A DNA stretch of 64,000 nucleotides from Longispora sp040681875 (GCF_040681875.1 NZ_JBFAZP010000010.1:186001-250000); one strand, 5' to 3'; shown: positions 24,663-32,843, numbered from the stretch's first letter. Numbers and translations are program-made. The notes: a model not told the origin generated them from the sequence alone.

Positions 24663-25988
24663 GTGATCGAGTCGCTGCTGGTCGCCAACCGGGGCGAGAT
24701 CGCCCGCCGGATCATCCGTACCGCGAAACGGCTCGGGATCCGCGCCATCGCGGTGTACTCGGAGGCCGACGCCGACATGCCGTTCGTGCTGGAGGCCGAC
24801 GAGGCGGTGCTGATCGGCCCGGCCAGCCCGGCGGAGTCGTACCGCAACGGTGAGGCGGTTCTCACAGCGGCGAAGAAGACCGGCGCGCAGGCGATCCACC
24901 CCGGTTACGGCTTCCTGTCCGAGAACGCCGAGTTCGCGAGGAAGGTCGCCGAAGAGGGCCTGATCTGGGTCGGCCCGTCCGGCGACGCGATCACCGCCAT
25001 GGGCGACAAGATCAACGCGCGGAACCTGATGCAGGCGGCCGGCGTGCCCGTCGCGCCCGGTACGCCGGACCCGGTCGACACCGTGGAGCTCGCGCTCGCG
25101 GCCGCCGAGGAGATCGGCTACCCGGTCATGATCAAGGCTTCGGCCGGCGGCGGCGGGATGGGCATGGCCCCGGCGTACGACGCGGCCCAGCTCGGCGTGG
25201 AGTACGACAAGGTGCGCGGGTTCGCCGAGCGGATGTTCGGCGACGGCAGCGTCCTCGTGGAGAAGTACTTCCCCCGGATCCGGCACGTCGAGGTGCAGAT
25301 CCTCGGCCTGGCCGACGGCACGGTCGTCGCGCTCGGCGAGCGGGAGTGCTCCGTGCAGCGCCGCAACCAGAAGCTGGTCGAGGAGTCCCCGTCGCCGGGC
25401 ATCTCCGCCGAGACCCGTACCCGGATGCTCGCCGCCGCCGTGAAGGCCGGTGAGGCTGTGGACTACCGCAACGCCGGTACCGTGGAATGCCTGCTCGACC
25501 CCGCCACCGGTGACTTCTACTTCCTGGAGATGAACACCCGGCTCCAGGTCGAGCACCCGGTCACCGAGGCCGTGTTCGGCATCGACCTGGTCGAGGCGCA
25601 GCTCCGGGTGGCCTCGGGCCTGCCGGTGGAGGTGCCGACCACCCCGCACGGGCACGCCATCGAGCTGCGGGTCAACGCCGAGGACCCGAAGCGGTTCCTG
25701 CCCGGCCCCGGCGTGGTCAAGGAGTGGATCGAGCCGACCGGTGACGTGCGCGTCGACGCCGGCTACGGGCCGAACACCACGGTCACCCCGTTCTACGACT
25801 CGCTGATGGCCAAGGTCATCGTGCACGCCGACACCCGTGAGGCCGCGATCGAGAAGGCCAAGGCCGCCGTCGCCGGGTTCACGATCGTCGGACCGAAGAA
25901 CAACCTGCCGTTCTTCGCGGAGCTGCTGGAGAACCCCGAGTTCCTCAGCGGCGACTACGACACGGGCATCGTGGGGCGGATGCGCTAG
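24663..25988 (+). CDS. Biotin carboxylase subunit of an acyl-CoA carboxylase, no carrier domain
   Basis: Carboxylates biotin using ATP and bicarbonate, probably for methylcrotonyl-CoA carboxylase given its neighbours. Visible are the N-terminal VANRGEIARRIIRTAKRLGI, the ATP-grasp glycine loop KASAGGGGMGM, the metal site FLEMNTRLQVEHPVTE and the C-terminal lobe. At 441 residues it is a free-standing biotin carboxylase. Leucine-pathway alpha subunits usually add a 150-200 residue linker and a biotin carrier domain with an MKM motif, and none follows here. The GTG start has GGAGG eight bases upstream. A strong hairpin ends the transcript. Confidence 0.9.
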   Translation: MIESLLVANRGEIARRIIRTAKRLGIRAIAVYSEADADMPFVLEADEAVLIGPASPAESYRNGEAVLTAAKKTGAQAIHPGYGFLSENAEFARKVAEEGLIWVGPSGDAITAMGDKINARNLMQAAGVPVAPGTPDPVDTVELALAAAEEIGYPVMIKASAGGGGMGMAPAYDAAQLGVEYDKVRGFAERMFGDGSVLVEKYFPRIRHVEVQILGLADGTVVALGERECSVQRRNQKLVEESPSPGISAETRTRMLAAAVKAGEAVDYRNAGTVECLLDPATGDFYFLEMNTRLQVEHPVTEAVFGIDLVEAQLRVASGLPVEVPTTPHGHAIELRVNAEDPKRFLPGPGVVKEWIEPTGDVRVDAGYGPNTTVTPFYDSLMAKVIVHADTREAAIEKAKAAVAGFTIVGPKNNLPFFAELLENPEFLSGDYDTGIVGRMR

Positions 25989-25994
25989 ATCACA

Positions 25995-26023
25995 GGCCGG
26001 CCCGGGGCGCACCCGGGCCGGCC
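25995..26023 (+). terminator. Hairpin between the biotin carboxylase and HMG-CoA lyase genes
   Basis: A perfect 12-bp stem (GGCCGGCCCGGG and CCCGGGCCGGCC) with loop GCGCA, seven bases after the carboxylase stop. It may reduce rather than fully block read-through into the lyase gene. A second small hairpin (GGGGC-TTCG-GCCCC, 26051-26064) lies just before the lyase ribosome-binding site. Confidence 0.6.
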
Positions 26024-26082
26024 GTCCCGCGCCGAGAGACCATGGAGAGCGGGGCTTCGGCCCCGGGCATCAGGGAGGCACA

Positions 26083-26979
26083 GTGAACCTGCCGAGTCAG
26101 GTCTCCATCCGCGAGGTGGGGCCGCGCGACGGCCTGCAGAACGAGGACGTCGTCCCGACCGACGCCAAGGTCCGGCTGCTGGACTCGTTGTCCCGCAACG
26201 GGGTCGGGCGGATCGAGGCCGTCAGCTTCGTGCACCCGAAGGCGATCCCGCAGATGGCGGACGCCTCCGAGGTGTGGGCGGCGGCGGCCAGGGCCGAGGG
26301 CGTGCGCTACTCCGCGCTCGTGCCCAACTCGAAGGGCGCGGAGCGGGCGCTGGCCGCCGGTTTCACCGAGATCGAGGTCGTGGTCTCGGCGTCCAACACC
26401 CACAACCTGAAGAACGTCAACAGGAGTACGGACGAGTCGCTCGACGACATCGCCGGCCTGATCGACCTGCTGCACACCGCGGGCGCGACGGCCGAGGTGA
26501 TCGTGTCGACGTCCTTCGGCTGCCCGTACGAGGGGGACGTGGACCCCAAGCGGGTGCACGCGATCGTGGACCGGGTGCTCGCCGACGGCGCGGACCGGAT
26601 CTCCTTCGGGGACACCACGGGCATGGCCACGCCCCGCCGGGTGCTCGAGGTGGTGGACCCGGTGCTCCAGCGGCACGCGGGCACTCCTCTCCTCCTGCAC
26701 TTCCACAACACCCGGGGCACGGCGCTCGCCAACATCCTCACGGCCCTCCAGTTGGGGGTCACCGAGTACGACGCGGCGATCGGCGGCCTGGGCGGCTGCC
26801 CGTACGCGCCGGGGGCCACGGGCAACGTCGCGACCGAGGAGGTCGTGCACATGCTCGAGGACATGGGAATCGACACCGGAATTGATCTCGCGGCACTGAT
26901 CGAATCCGCGAAACTCGCTCAGGAGATCGTGGGTCGCGAGTTGCCTTCGGGAGTCCTGAAAGCCGGCCCGAGAATCTAA
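26083..26979 (+). CDS. Hydroxymethylglutaryl-CoA lyase
   Basis: A 298-residue HMGL-like TIM barrel that cleaves HMG-CoA to acetoacetate and acetyl-CoA, the last step of leucine degradation. The active-site start is REVGPRDGLQNE. The metal-ligand helix region is LLHFHNTRGTALAN. The Cys-containing family signature is GGLGGCPYAPGATGNVATEE. I start at GTG 26083, after AGGGAGG (26072-26078). It is downstream of the biotin carboxylase gene and upstream of the chaplin block. Confidence 0.93.
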   Translation: MNLPSQVSIREVGPRDGLQNEDVVPTDAKVRLLDSLSRNGVGRIEAVSFVHPKAIPQMADASEVWAAAARAEGVRYSALVPNSKGAERALAAGFTEIEVVVSASNTHNLKNVNRSTDESLDDIAGLIDLLHTAGATAEVIVSTSFGCPYEGDVDPKRVHAIVDRVLADGADRISFGDTTGMATPRRVLEVVDPVLQRHAGTPLLLHFHNTRGTALANILTALQLGVTEYDAAIGGLGGCPYAPGATGNVATEEVVHMLEDMGIDTGIDLAALIESAKLAQEIVGRELPSGVLKAGPRI

Positions 26980-27016
26980 TATCTTTTTCCCGAATAACCC
27001 GTGACGCCCGAGTTGG

Positions 27017-27058
27017 CCCCTTCGTTGAGTCAGTAGTTGCGAAAGACCAACGAAGGGG
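27017..27058 (+). promoter_or_regulatory. Hairpin sequestering the ribosome-binding site of the secreted-protein gene
   Basis: A perfect 11-bp inverted repeat: CCCCTTCGTTG at 27017-27027 and CAACGAAGGGG at 27048-27058, with a 20-base loop. The right arm contains the GAAGGGG Shine-Dalgarno sequence of the gene starting at 27070, so folding would hide it. It could equally be an attenuator for transcription from the lyase gene. Confidence 0.6.
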
Positions 27059-27069
27059 ACGATTCAGCG

Positions 27070-27990
27070 ATGACCACGCCGAAGACCGAGCGCGTAGCGC
27101 GGTCCTGGCGTGCGCACGCTCTGAAGGCGCTCACCATCGCGGGTTTCGCCGCAACCGCCTGGCTGCTCTCCGGTTCCGCCGCCCAGGCGGACCCCGGTGT
27201 CCAGGCCGACGCACTGAACGTCGCGCCGATGACGGAGACCGTCACGGCGCCGCTCGGCGCACCCGACACCGCCAAGGACGCCGGACTGGCACCGGCGAAC
27301 TCCCAGGTAAAGGCCGCAGTTGAGCCGATCCTGGGTATCGTGCCCAGCATTCTGAGCACGGGATCCGAGGCGGACCGGGCATCTTCCCCCGGCACCACCA
27401 ACCAGGTGGTGACGGTTCTCGCGCAGACCACGCGGGCTGTGGTCTCGGTCGTCACCGAGACCCCCGCCGAGACGGGTGACTCCTCTCTCCTGGCACCACT
27501 TTCCACGCTCACCGCGCCTGTGACGGACATGGTTCGTCCGCTCACGCAGCCGGTGTCGCGGACGCTGGGGCTGGGACTGGACAGGGGCACCGACGACACG
27601 CCGCGGTTGGTCATCCCGGCGAACAACGGTCAGGCACCCTCGCCTCTCGAGGCGAGTGCTCGTGCCGTCCGTGGCGGCCCCCCGGCCGCCCCGTGGGAGC
27701 GGACGCTCCCCGAGTACGACAGTGCGGCTCGCGACCTGGTCGCAGCTGTCGGCGACGCCACCTCTCCGGTGGCGCCGCGCCCCCTGCCCGCGCCGACGCC
27801 ATTCGGACCGGGCATGGGCTCGACGGGAAGCACGGGCAGCCTGCCCGGTTCCCAGCAGGACGGTGGCTCTTTCGCCTCGTCTCCTGCCTCCGTCACACAC
27901 GGTGCCCCGGTTTCCGGAGTGCTGCCTGTGACGTCCTTCATCGGGATCTCGCGGGACTCTGCCGCGGACCCGATGGTCTCGCCTGACTAG
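27070..27990 (+). CDS. Secreted Pro/Ser/Thr-rich protein of unknown function
   Basis: A 306-residue protein starting at ATG 27070. A basic N-terminus (TTPKTERVARSWRAH) leads into a hydrophobic stretch and a cleavage-like site SGSAAQA-DPG near residue 40. The mature part is Ala/Thr/Pro/Ser-rich with no recognised domain, no cysteines and no anchor motif. It is first of three adjacent secreted-protein genes (two are chaplins), so a cell-surface or aerial-growth role is plausible but unproven. Confidence 0.75.
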   Translation: MTTPKTERVARSWRAHALKALTIAGFAATAWLLSGSAAQADPGVQADALNVAPMTETVTAPLGAPDTAKDAGLAPANSQVKAAVEPILGIVPSILSTGSEADRASSPGTTNQVVTVLAQTTRAVVSVVTETPAETGDSSLLAPLSTLTAPVTDMVRPLTQPVSRTLGLGLDRGTDDTPRLVIPANNGQAPSPLEASARAVRGGPPAAPWERTLPEYDSAARDLVAAVGDATSPVAPRPLPAPTPFGPGMGSTGSTGSLPGSQQDGGSFASSPASVTHGAPVSGVLPVTSFIGISRDSAADPMVSPD

Positions 27991-28143
27991 TTGACTAGCA
28001 CTCTGCTCGCGCGGTTCTTCATTCCGCGGTAGGAGACCGTGCGCGCTGGGGCGAGGCTTCTTTTCAAGAAATAGCAAATCTGTTCGCGATTATTCGCGGC
28101 CGGATGAATTGCGCACCAATAAAAAGCAAACCAATTTCTCAGT

Positions 28144-28159
28144 ACCTTTATTGAAAGGT
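28144..28159 (+). promoter_or_regulatory. Hairpin over the ribosome-binding site of the long chaplin gene
   Basis: A perfect 6-bp stem (ACCTTT and AAAGGT, loop ATTG). Its right arm includes GAAAGG, the only Shine-Dalgarno-like sequence before the ATG at 28172. The surrounding 27991-28171 gap is unusually A/T-rich and probably carries the promoter. Confidence 0.45.
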
Positions 28160-28171
28160 TCTACTTCAGTC

Positions 28172-29326
28172 ATGAAGACTTGGATCCGCAAGACCATCAA
28201 CGTCGGTGTCCTCGCTGCTGGCGCCATCCTGCTGACCGCCGGTGCGGCGTCGGCGGCCCCCGTCGGCGGCGGCCACTCCGCGGCTGGCAAGCCCACCCAG
28301 ATCGCCCAGCCCGCCCGGCACGGTGGCGGCCACGGTGGCGGCGGTGTCGCGCAGATCTCCTCGGACAACGACGGTGTCCTGAACGGCAACCAGGTTTACA
28401 TCCCGGTGCAGGTGCCGGTCAACGTCTGTGGCAACGGCGTGGGCGTCGTCGGCGTGGGCGTCGGCCTCGCGGGCTGCTCCAACGGCGCGCAGAACAACGT
28501 CGACACCGAGTCGGCCCGCACCGAGGGTGCCGGCGTCGCGCAGGTCTCGCACGACAACGACGGTGTCCTCAACGGCAACCAGGTGTACGTGCCCGTGCAG
28601 GTCCCGGTCAACGTCTGCGGCAACGGCGTGAGCGTCCTGCTGGTGGCCGGCATCGGCATCGGCTCCTGCTCCAACGGCGCGGTCGACAACGTCGACAGCG
28701 GCGACCACAACGGCGGCCCGGACTACAAGCACAGCAAGGAGGCCGGCGCGACCGACGCTCTGCCCTTCGCGATGCCGGGCGGCGACGGCAACATGCTCGG
28801 CAAGCTCCCGCTGGCGGGTGCCCTGGGCAACCTGACCCCGGGCAGCAACGCTGTGAACGTGGGCGGCCTGGACGCGGGCAACCTGCTGAGCAACGCGGGC
28901 GGCAGCGTTGCGCCGACCGAGGCTGCCAAGGACAAGAAGGCCAAGAAGGCCACCAAGGCCCCGGCCGCCCCGAAGATGAACACCCAGGTGTCGCAGATGG
29001 CCAGCATCCTGCAGCCGGCTCCGGCCGCGCCGAAGGCCGCTGCCCCGCAGGTCGCCCCCGCGCCCCGCTACGACGGTGGCGACCACGGTGGCGCCGGCGT
29101 CCTGCAGCTCTCGGACGACAACGACGGTGTCGCGAACGGCAACCAGGTCTACGTGCCGGTCCAGATCCCGGTCAACGTGTGTGGCAACGGCGTGGGCGTC
29201 GTCGGCGTCGGCCTCGGCATCGCGGGCTGCTCCAACGGCGCGGTCGACAACGCGCAGGAGTCGGCCGGCCTGACCGAGGGCAACTTCCTCGCCGAGACGG
29301 TCACCGCCACCCGCGAGCTGTTCTAA
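28172..29326 (+). CDS. Long chaplin-like protein with three chaplin domains
   Basis: A 384-residue secreted protein. The signal peptide ends near TAGAASA-AP (residue 29). Three chaplin domains are at about 64-104, 127-167 and 315-354, each of the form GVLNGNQVYIPVQVPVNVCG with two cysteines (C86/C102, C149/C166, C337/C353). Chaplins are amyloid-forming surfactant proteins that coat aerial hyphae and spores in Streptomyces. Domains 2 and 3 are split by a 140-residue Gly/Asn/Ala/Pro/Lys linker. No LPXTG sortase motif or C-terminal membrane helix is present; it ends ETVTATRELF. Streptomyces long chaplins have two domains plus a sortase signal, so this layout differs. Confidence 0.88.
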   Translation: MKTWIRKTINVGVLAAGAILLTAGAASAAPVGGGHSAAGKPTQIAQPARHGGGHGGGGVAQISSDNDGVLNGNQVYIPVQVPVNVCGNGVGVVGVGVGLAGCSNGAQNNVDTESARTEGAGVAQVSHDNDGVLNGNQVYVPVQVPVNVCGNGVSVLLVAGIGIGSCSNGAVDNVDSGDHNGGPDYKHSKEAGATDALPFAMPGGDGNMLGKLPLAGALGNLTPGSNAVNVGGLDAGNLLSNAGGSVAPTEAAKDKKAKKATKAPAAPKMNTQVSQMASILQPAPAAPKAAAPQVAPAPRYDGGDHGGAGVLQLSDDNDGVANGNQVYVPVQIPVNVCGNGVGVVGVGLGIAGCSNGAVDNAQESAGLTEGNFLAETVTATRELF

Positions 29327-29382
29327 GCACCACCGAGTTCCTTCTGAGCACGTGGCAATGAGCATCTAGCACTGAGCACGTA

Positions 29383-29420
29383 GTTCCCGGCGGGCCGGTC
29401 CGCGCTGGCCCGCCGGGAAC
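29383..29420 (+). terminator. First terminator after the long chaplin gene
   Basis: A perfect 14-bp stem (GTTCCCGGCGGGCC and GGCCCGCCGGGAAC) with a 10-base loop, 57 bases after the stop. The gap 29327-29658 otherwise holds the second terminator and the short-chaplin promoter region; I see no gene in it. Confidence 0.7.
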
Positions 29421-29517
29421 CAGAAACTTCTTCGCTTGAGCACGACCCTTGTGTACGACCCTCAGCAGACTCGCGAAGCCGCGCCGCCAGCACGGTAGAC
29501 GTGTATCGATAAATTCG

Positions 29518-29554
29518 GGTGCAAGGCCCCAAATTGGGGCCTTGCACCTTTTTT
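29518..29554 (+). terminator. Strong intrinsic terminator before the short chaplin gene
   Basis: A near-perfect 15-bp inverted repeat (GGTGCAAGGCCCCAA and TTGGGGCCTTGCACC) followed by six T. This is the most canonical rho-independent terminator in the window and insulates the short chaplin gene from upstream transcription. Confidence 0.92.
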
Positions 29555-29658
29555 AACTTTTTACGGATATCACAGACTTTCAGGTCATGTATGTGTAAAG
29601 TTCCCCTGGTAAGCGAGGTCCCTCAGTAGTTCTGTCCTCCGAGAAAGGCATCTCTCTC

Positions 29659-29937
29659 ATGAAGCCGTGGATCACCAAGAGCATCAGCGTGGGCATGCTG
29701 GCCGCCGCCATCGTGGCCGGCGGCGCGACGCAGGCCTCCGCTGCCGTCGTGACCGAGGGCGCTGGCGTCCACCAGGTCTCGATCGACAACGACGGCGTCC
29801 TGAACGGCAACCAGATCTACGCCGTGGTTCAGGTCCCGATCAACGTCTGTGGCATCGGCGTTGGCGCGGTCATCGGCATCGGTGCCGGCGTCGCCTCCTG
29901 CAACAACGGCGCGTGGAACAACGTCGACGCCGGCTAG
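29659..29937 (+). CDS. Short chaplin
   Basis: A 92-residue secreted protein. The signal peptide ends near ATQASA-AV (residue 29). A single chaplin domain follows, DNDGVLNGNQIYAVVQVPIN then VCGIGVG...ASCNNG with two cysteines. Size and layout match Streptomyces short chaplins (ChpD-H). GAGAAAGG precedes the ATG at 29659. Its signal peptide and domain resemble the long chaplin upstream, which suggests duplication. It is isolated by terminators on both sides. Confidence 0.88.
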   Translation: MKPWITKSISVGMLAAAIVAGGATQASAAVVTEGAGVHQVSIDNDGVLNGNQIYAVVQVPINVCGIGVGAVIGIGAGVASCNNGAWNNVDAG

Positions 29938-30000
29938 CCTGGCCCTCTTCGCCAGCTAATTTGTCCCTCACTGCCGGGTAACCAGCCCCGGTCGCACGTC

Positions 30001-30030
30001 GAAGGCGGGTCTCCTCGGAGGCCCGCCTTC
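30001..30030 (+). terminator. Terminator after the short chaplin gene
   Basis: A 14-bp stem with one U-G pair (GAAGGCGGGTCTCC and GGAGGCCCGCCTTC, 2-base loop) followed by TT. It separates the chaplin from the carboxyltransferase operon. Confidence 0.75.
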
Positions 30031-30069
30031 TTGCGTGGGCGCGGCTTCTTGCGTTTGGCTGTAGGCTGA

Positions 30070-30086
30070 CCTAACGATCGTTTAGG
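30070..30086. promoter_or_regulatory. Probable TetR operator upstream of the carboxyltransferase gene
   Basis: CCTAACGATCGTTTAGG, an inverted repeat CCTAA-N7-TTAGG, ends 12 bases before the GTG start. Its first 13 bases equal 24624-24636 upstream of the biotin carboxylase. Placement over the transcription or translation start fits repression by the TetR protein at 23615. Confidence 0.8.
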
Positions 30087-30098
30087 AGGGCGGCAGCG

Positions 30099-31613
30099 GT
30101 GGAAGGTCTGGAGCATCTGCGGAAGCGGATCCAGGCGGGCGGCGCGGAGAAGTACCACGCGGCGAACGCGGCGAAGGGCAAGCTCTTCGCGCGGGAGCGG
30201 GTCGCCCTGCTGGTGGACGAGGGCAGCTTCGTCGAGGACGGGATGTACGCGAACGCGCTGGCCGAGGGCCTGCCCGCCGACGGTGTCATCACCGGCTCGG
30301 CGAGGGTGGACGGCCGGCCGGTGTGTCTGATGGCCAACGACTCGACGGTCAAGGCGGGCTCCTGGGGCGCGCGTACCGTGGAGAAGATCATCCGGATCAT
30401 CGAGCGGGCGTACCAGACCGGGGTCCCGATGGTCTACCTCGTCGACTCGGCGGGCGCGCGGATCACCGACCAGGTGGACCTGTTCCCGGGCCGGCGCGGC
30501 GCGGGGAAGATCTTCTACAACCAGGTCAAGGCGTCGGGTTCGATCCCGCAGGCGTGCGCGCTGTTCGGGCCGAGCGCGGCCGGTGGGGCCTACATCCCCG
30601 CGTTCTGCGACGTGGTGGCGATGGTCGACGGCAACGCCTCGATGTACCTGGGCTCGGACCGCATGGTCGAGATGGTCACCGGCGAGAAGACCACCCTGGA
30701 GGCCATGGGCGGCGCGTCGGTGCACTGCAAGGAGTCGGGGGTGGGCCACTTCCTGTGCAAGACGGAGGAGGCCGCGATCCAGACGATCCGCGAGTACCTG
30801 TCCTACCTCCCGTCGAACTGGGAGCAGGCCCCGCCGGTCGCCGAGCCGGTCGCGTCCAGCGGCGTCGACCTGGCCGCGATGGTGCCGCCGAGCGAGCGCC
30901 AGGCGTTCGACATGCGCCGGTACGTGAAGGGCATCGTCGACGAGGGCACGTTCTTCGAGATCCACGCGCTGTGGGCCAAGGAGCTGACCATCGGCTTCGC
31001 CCGGCTCAACGGCGAGGTGATCGGCGTCGTCGCGAACAACTCGATGTTCAAGGGCGGCGTGCTGTTCATCGACTCGGCCGACAAGGCCAGCCGGTTCGTG
31101 CAGCTCTGCGACGCGTTCAACGTGCCGCTGCTGTTCCTGTCCGACGTGCCCGGCTTCATGGTCGGTTCCGTGGTCGAGCGGCAGGGCATCATCCGGCACG
31201 GCGCGAAGATGATCACCGCGATCAGCGAGGCCACGGTCCCGAAGATCTGCGTCGTCGTCCGCAAGGCGTACGGGGCGGGGCTGTACGCCATGGCCGGCCC
31301 CGGCTTCGAGCCCGAGGCGACCATCGCGCTGCCCACCGCCAAGATCGCGGTGATGGGCGCGGAGGCCGCCGTGAACGCGGTGTACGCGAACAAGATCGCG
31401 GCCCTCCCCGAGGAGGAGCGCGACCAGTTCGTGGCGGACCGCCGCCGGGAGTACGACGAGGACATCGACGTCGTGCGCCTCGCCAGCGAGCTGGTCATCG
31501 ACACGATCGTGGAACCGGCCGACCTGCGGGGCGAGCTGATCCGCCGGTACGCGGCGGCCCGCACCAAGGACCGCTCCTTCTCCCGTCGCCGACACGGCGT
31601 CACCCCGGTCTAG
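30099..31613 (+). CDS. Acyl-CoA carboxylase carboxyltransferase (probable methylcrotonyl-CoA carboxylase beta)
   Basis: A 504-residue crotonase-fold carboxyltransferase that moves CO2 from biotin to an acyl-CoA. N-terminal half: AAKGKLFARERVALLVDEGS, VYLVDSAGARITDQ and FGPSAAGGAYIPAFCD. C-terminal half: LFLSDVPGFMVGSVVERQGI and KAYGAGLYAMAGPGFEPEAT. The text fits the methylcrotonyl/geranyl-type beta subunit better than AccD5-type propionyl enzymes. It is followed by the acyl-CoA dehydrogenase and shares its operator with the biotin carboxylase, which supports a leucine-pathway role. Confidence 0.88.
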   Translation: MEGLEHLRKRIQAGGAEKYHAANAAKGKLFARERVALLVDEGSFVEDGMYANALAEGLPADGVITGSARVDGRPVCLMANDSTVKAGSWGARTVEKIIRIIERAYQTGVPMVYLVDSAGARITDQVDLFPGRRGAGKIFYNQVKASGSIPQACALFGPSAAGGAYIPAFCDVVAMVDGNASMYLGSDRMVEMVTGEKTTLEAMGGASVHCKESGVGHFLCKTEEAAIQTIREYLSYLPSNWEQAPPVAEPVASSGVDLAAMVPPSERQAFDMRRYVKGIVDEGTFFEIHALWAKELTIGFARLNGEVIGVVANNSMFKGGVLFIDSADKASRFVQLCDAFNVPLLFLSDVPGFMVGSVVERQGIIRHGAKMITAISEATVPKICVVVRKAYGAGLYAMAGPGFEPEATIALPTAKIAVMGAEAAVNAVYANKIAALPEEERDQFVADRRREYDEDIDVVRLASELVIDTIVEPADLRGELIRRYAAARTKDRSFSRRRHGVTPV

Positions 31614-31686
31614 GGCGCGACCCGCCCTCCCACCAGCCCAGCCGCCCGGCGGACCCCGGTCGCGGCCACGCCATGAGGAGTACACA

Positions 31687-32835
31687 ATGGACTTCAAGCT
31701 CAGTGACGAGCACGAGGCCCTCCGCCAGAGTGTCCGCGAGTTCGCCGAGAAGGAGATCGCCCCGGTCATCGGGGACTACTACGAGCGGCACGCGTTCCCG
31801 TACGAGATCATCGCCAAGATGGGCGAGATGGGCCTGTTCGGCCTGCCGTTCCCCGAAGAGGTCGGCGGCATGGGCGGCGACTACCTCGCCCTCTGCCTCG
31901 CCCTGGAGGAGCTGGCCCGGGTCGACTCCAGTGTCGCGATCACCCTGGAGGCCGCGATCGGCCTGGGCGCGATGCCGATCTACCGGTTCGGCACCGAGGA
32001 GCAGAAGAAGACCTGGCTGCCCGACCTGCTGTCCGGCAAGCGGCTCGCCGGTTTCGGGCTGACCGAGCCCGGCTTCGGCTCCGACGCGGGCGGCACGGCC
32101 ACCCGGGCGGAGCTCGACGGCGACGAGTGGGTGATCAACGGCTCGAAGGCGTTCATCACCAACTCGGGTACGGACATCACGTGCCTGGTCACGGTCACGG
32201 CCGTCACCGGGGTCGACGCGAACGGCAAGAAGGAGATCTCCTCCATCATCGTGCCGTCGGGGACGCCCGGGTTCACCGTGGCCCCCGGGTACTCGAAGGT
32301 GGGTTGGAACGCCTCCGACACCCACGAGCTGACGTTCGACAACGTGCGGGTGCCGGCGTCGAACCTGGTCGGCGAGCGGGGCCGGGGCTACGCGCAGTTC
32401 CTCCGGATCCTCGACGAGGGCCGGATCGCGATCTCGGCGCTGGCCGTCGGGCTGGCGCAGGGCTGCGTGGACGAGTCGGTCAAGTACGCCAAGCAGCGGC
32501 ACGCGTTCGGGCAGCCGATCGCGAACTTCCAGGCGATCCAGTTCAAGATCGCGGACATGGAGCTGCGCGCGCACACCGGCCGGCTGGCCTACTACGACGC
32601 GGCCGCCCGGATGCTCGCCGGCGAGCCGTTCAAGCGCCAGGCCGCGATCGCGAAGCTCTACTCGTCCGAGGCCGCGGTGACCAGCGCCCGTGAGGCGACC
32701 CAGATCCACGGCGGCTACGGCTTCATGAACGAGTTCCCCGTCGCCCGGTTCTGGCGGGACTCGAAGATCCTGGAGATCGGCGAGGGCACCAGTGAGGTGC
32801 AGCGGATGCTGATCGCGCGGGACCTGCTGGCCTGA
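31687..32835 (+). CDS. Acyl-CoA dehydrogenase, probable isovaleryl-CoA dehydrogenase
   Basis: A 382-residue FAD flavoenzyme. The family signatures are AGFGLTEPGFGSDAGGTATR, VNAxDTHEL-type SDTHELTFDNVRVPASNLVG and the C-terminal QIHGGYGFMNEFPVARFWRD followed by EIGEGTSEVQRMLIAR. It starts at ATG 31687, after GAGGAGT. It lies 73 bases after the carboxyltransferase in the same direction, which with HMG-CoA lyase makes isovaleryl-CoA the best substrate guess. Short-chain acyl-CoA or 2-methylbutyryl-CoA cannot be excluded. Confidence 0.88.
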   Translation: MDFKLSDEHEALRQSVREFAEKEIAPVIGDYYERHAFPYEIIAKMGEMGLFGLPFPEEVGGMGGDYLALCLALEELARVDSSVAITLEAAIGLGAMPIYRFGTEEQKKTWLPDLLSGKRLAGFGLTEPGFGSDAGGTATRAELDGDEWVINGSKAFITNSGTDITCLVTVTAVTGVDANGKKEISSIIVPSGTPGFTVAPGYSKVGWNASDTHELTFDNVRVPASNLVGERGRGYAQFLRILDEGRIAISALAVGLAQGCVDESVKYAKQRHAFGQPIANFQAIQFKIADMELRAHTGRLAYYDAAARMLAGEPFKRQAAIAKLYSSEAAVTSAREATQIHGGYGFMNEFPVARFWRDSKILEIGEGTSEVQRMLIARDLLA

Positions 32836-32843
32836 TGATCGAC

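Noticed and set aside
28172..29326. Sortase-anchored long chaplin
   Set aside because: No LPXTG-like motif, C-terminal hydrophobic segment or positive tail is visible; the C-terminus is ETVTATRELF.
24194..32835. Mobile element carrying the chaplin block
   Set aside because: No transposase, integrase, flanking inverted repeats or target duplication was seen; only gene order hints at insertion.
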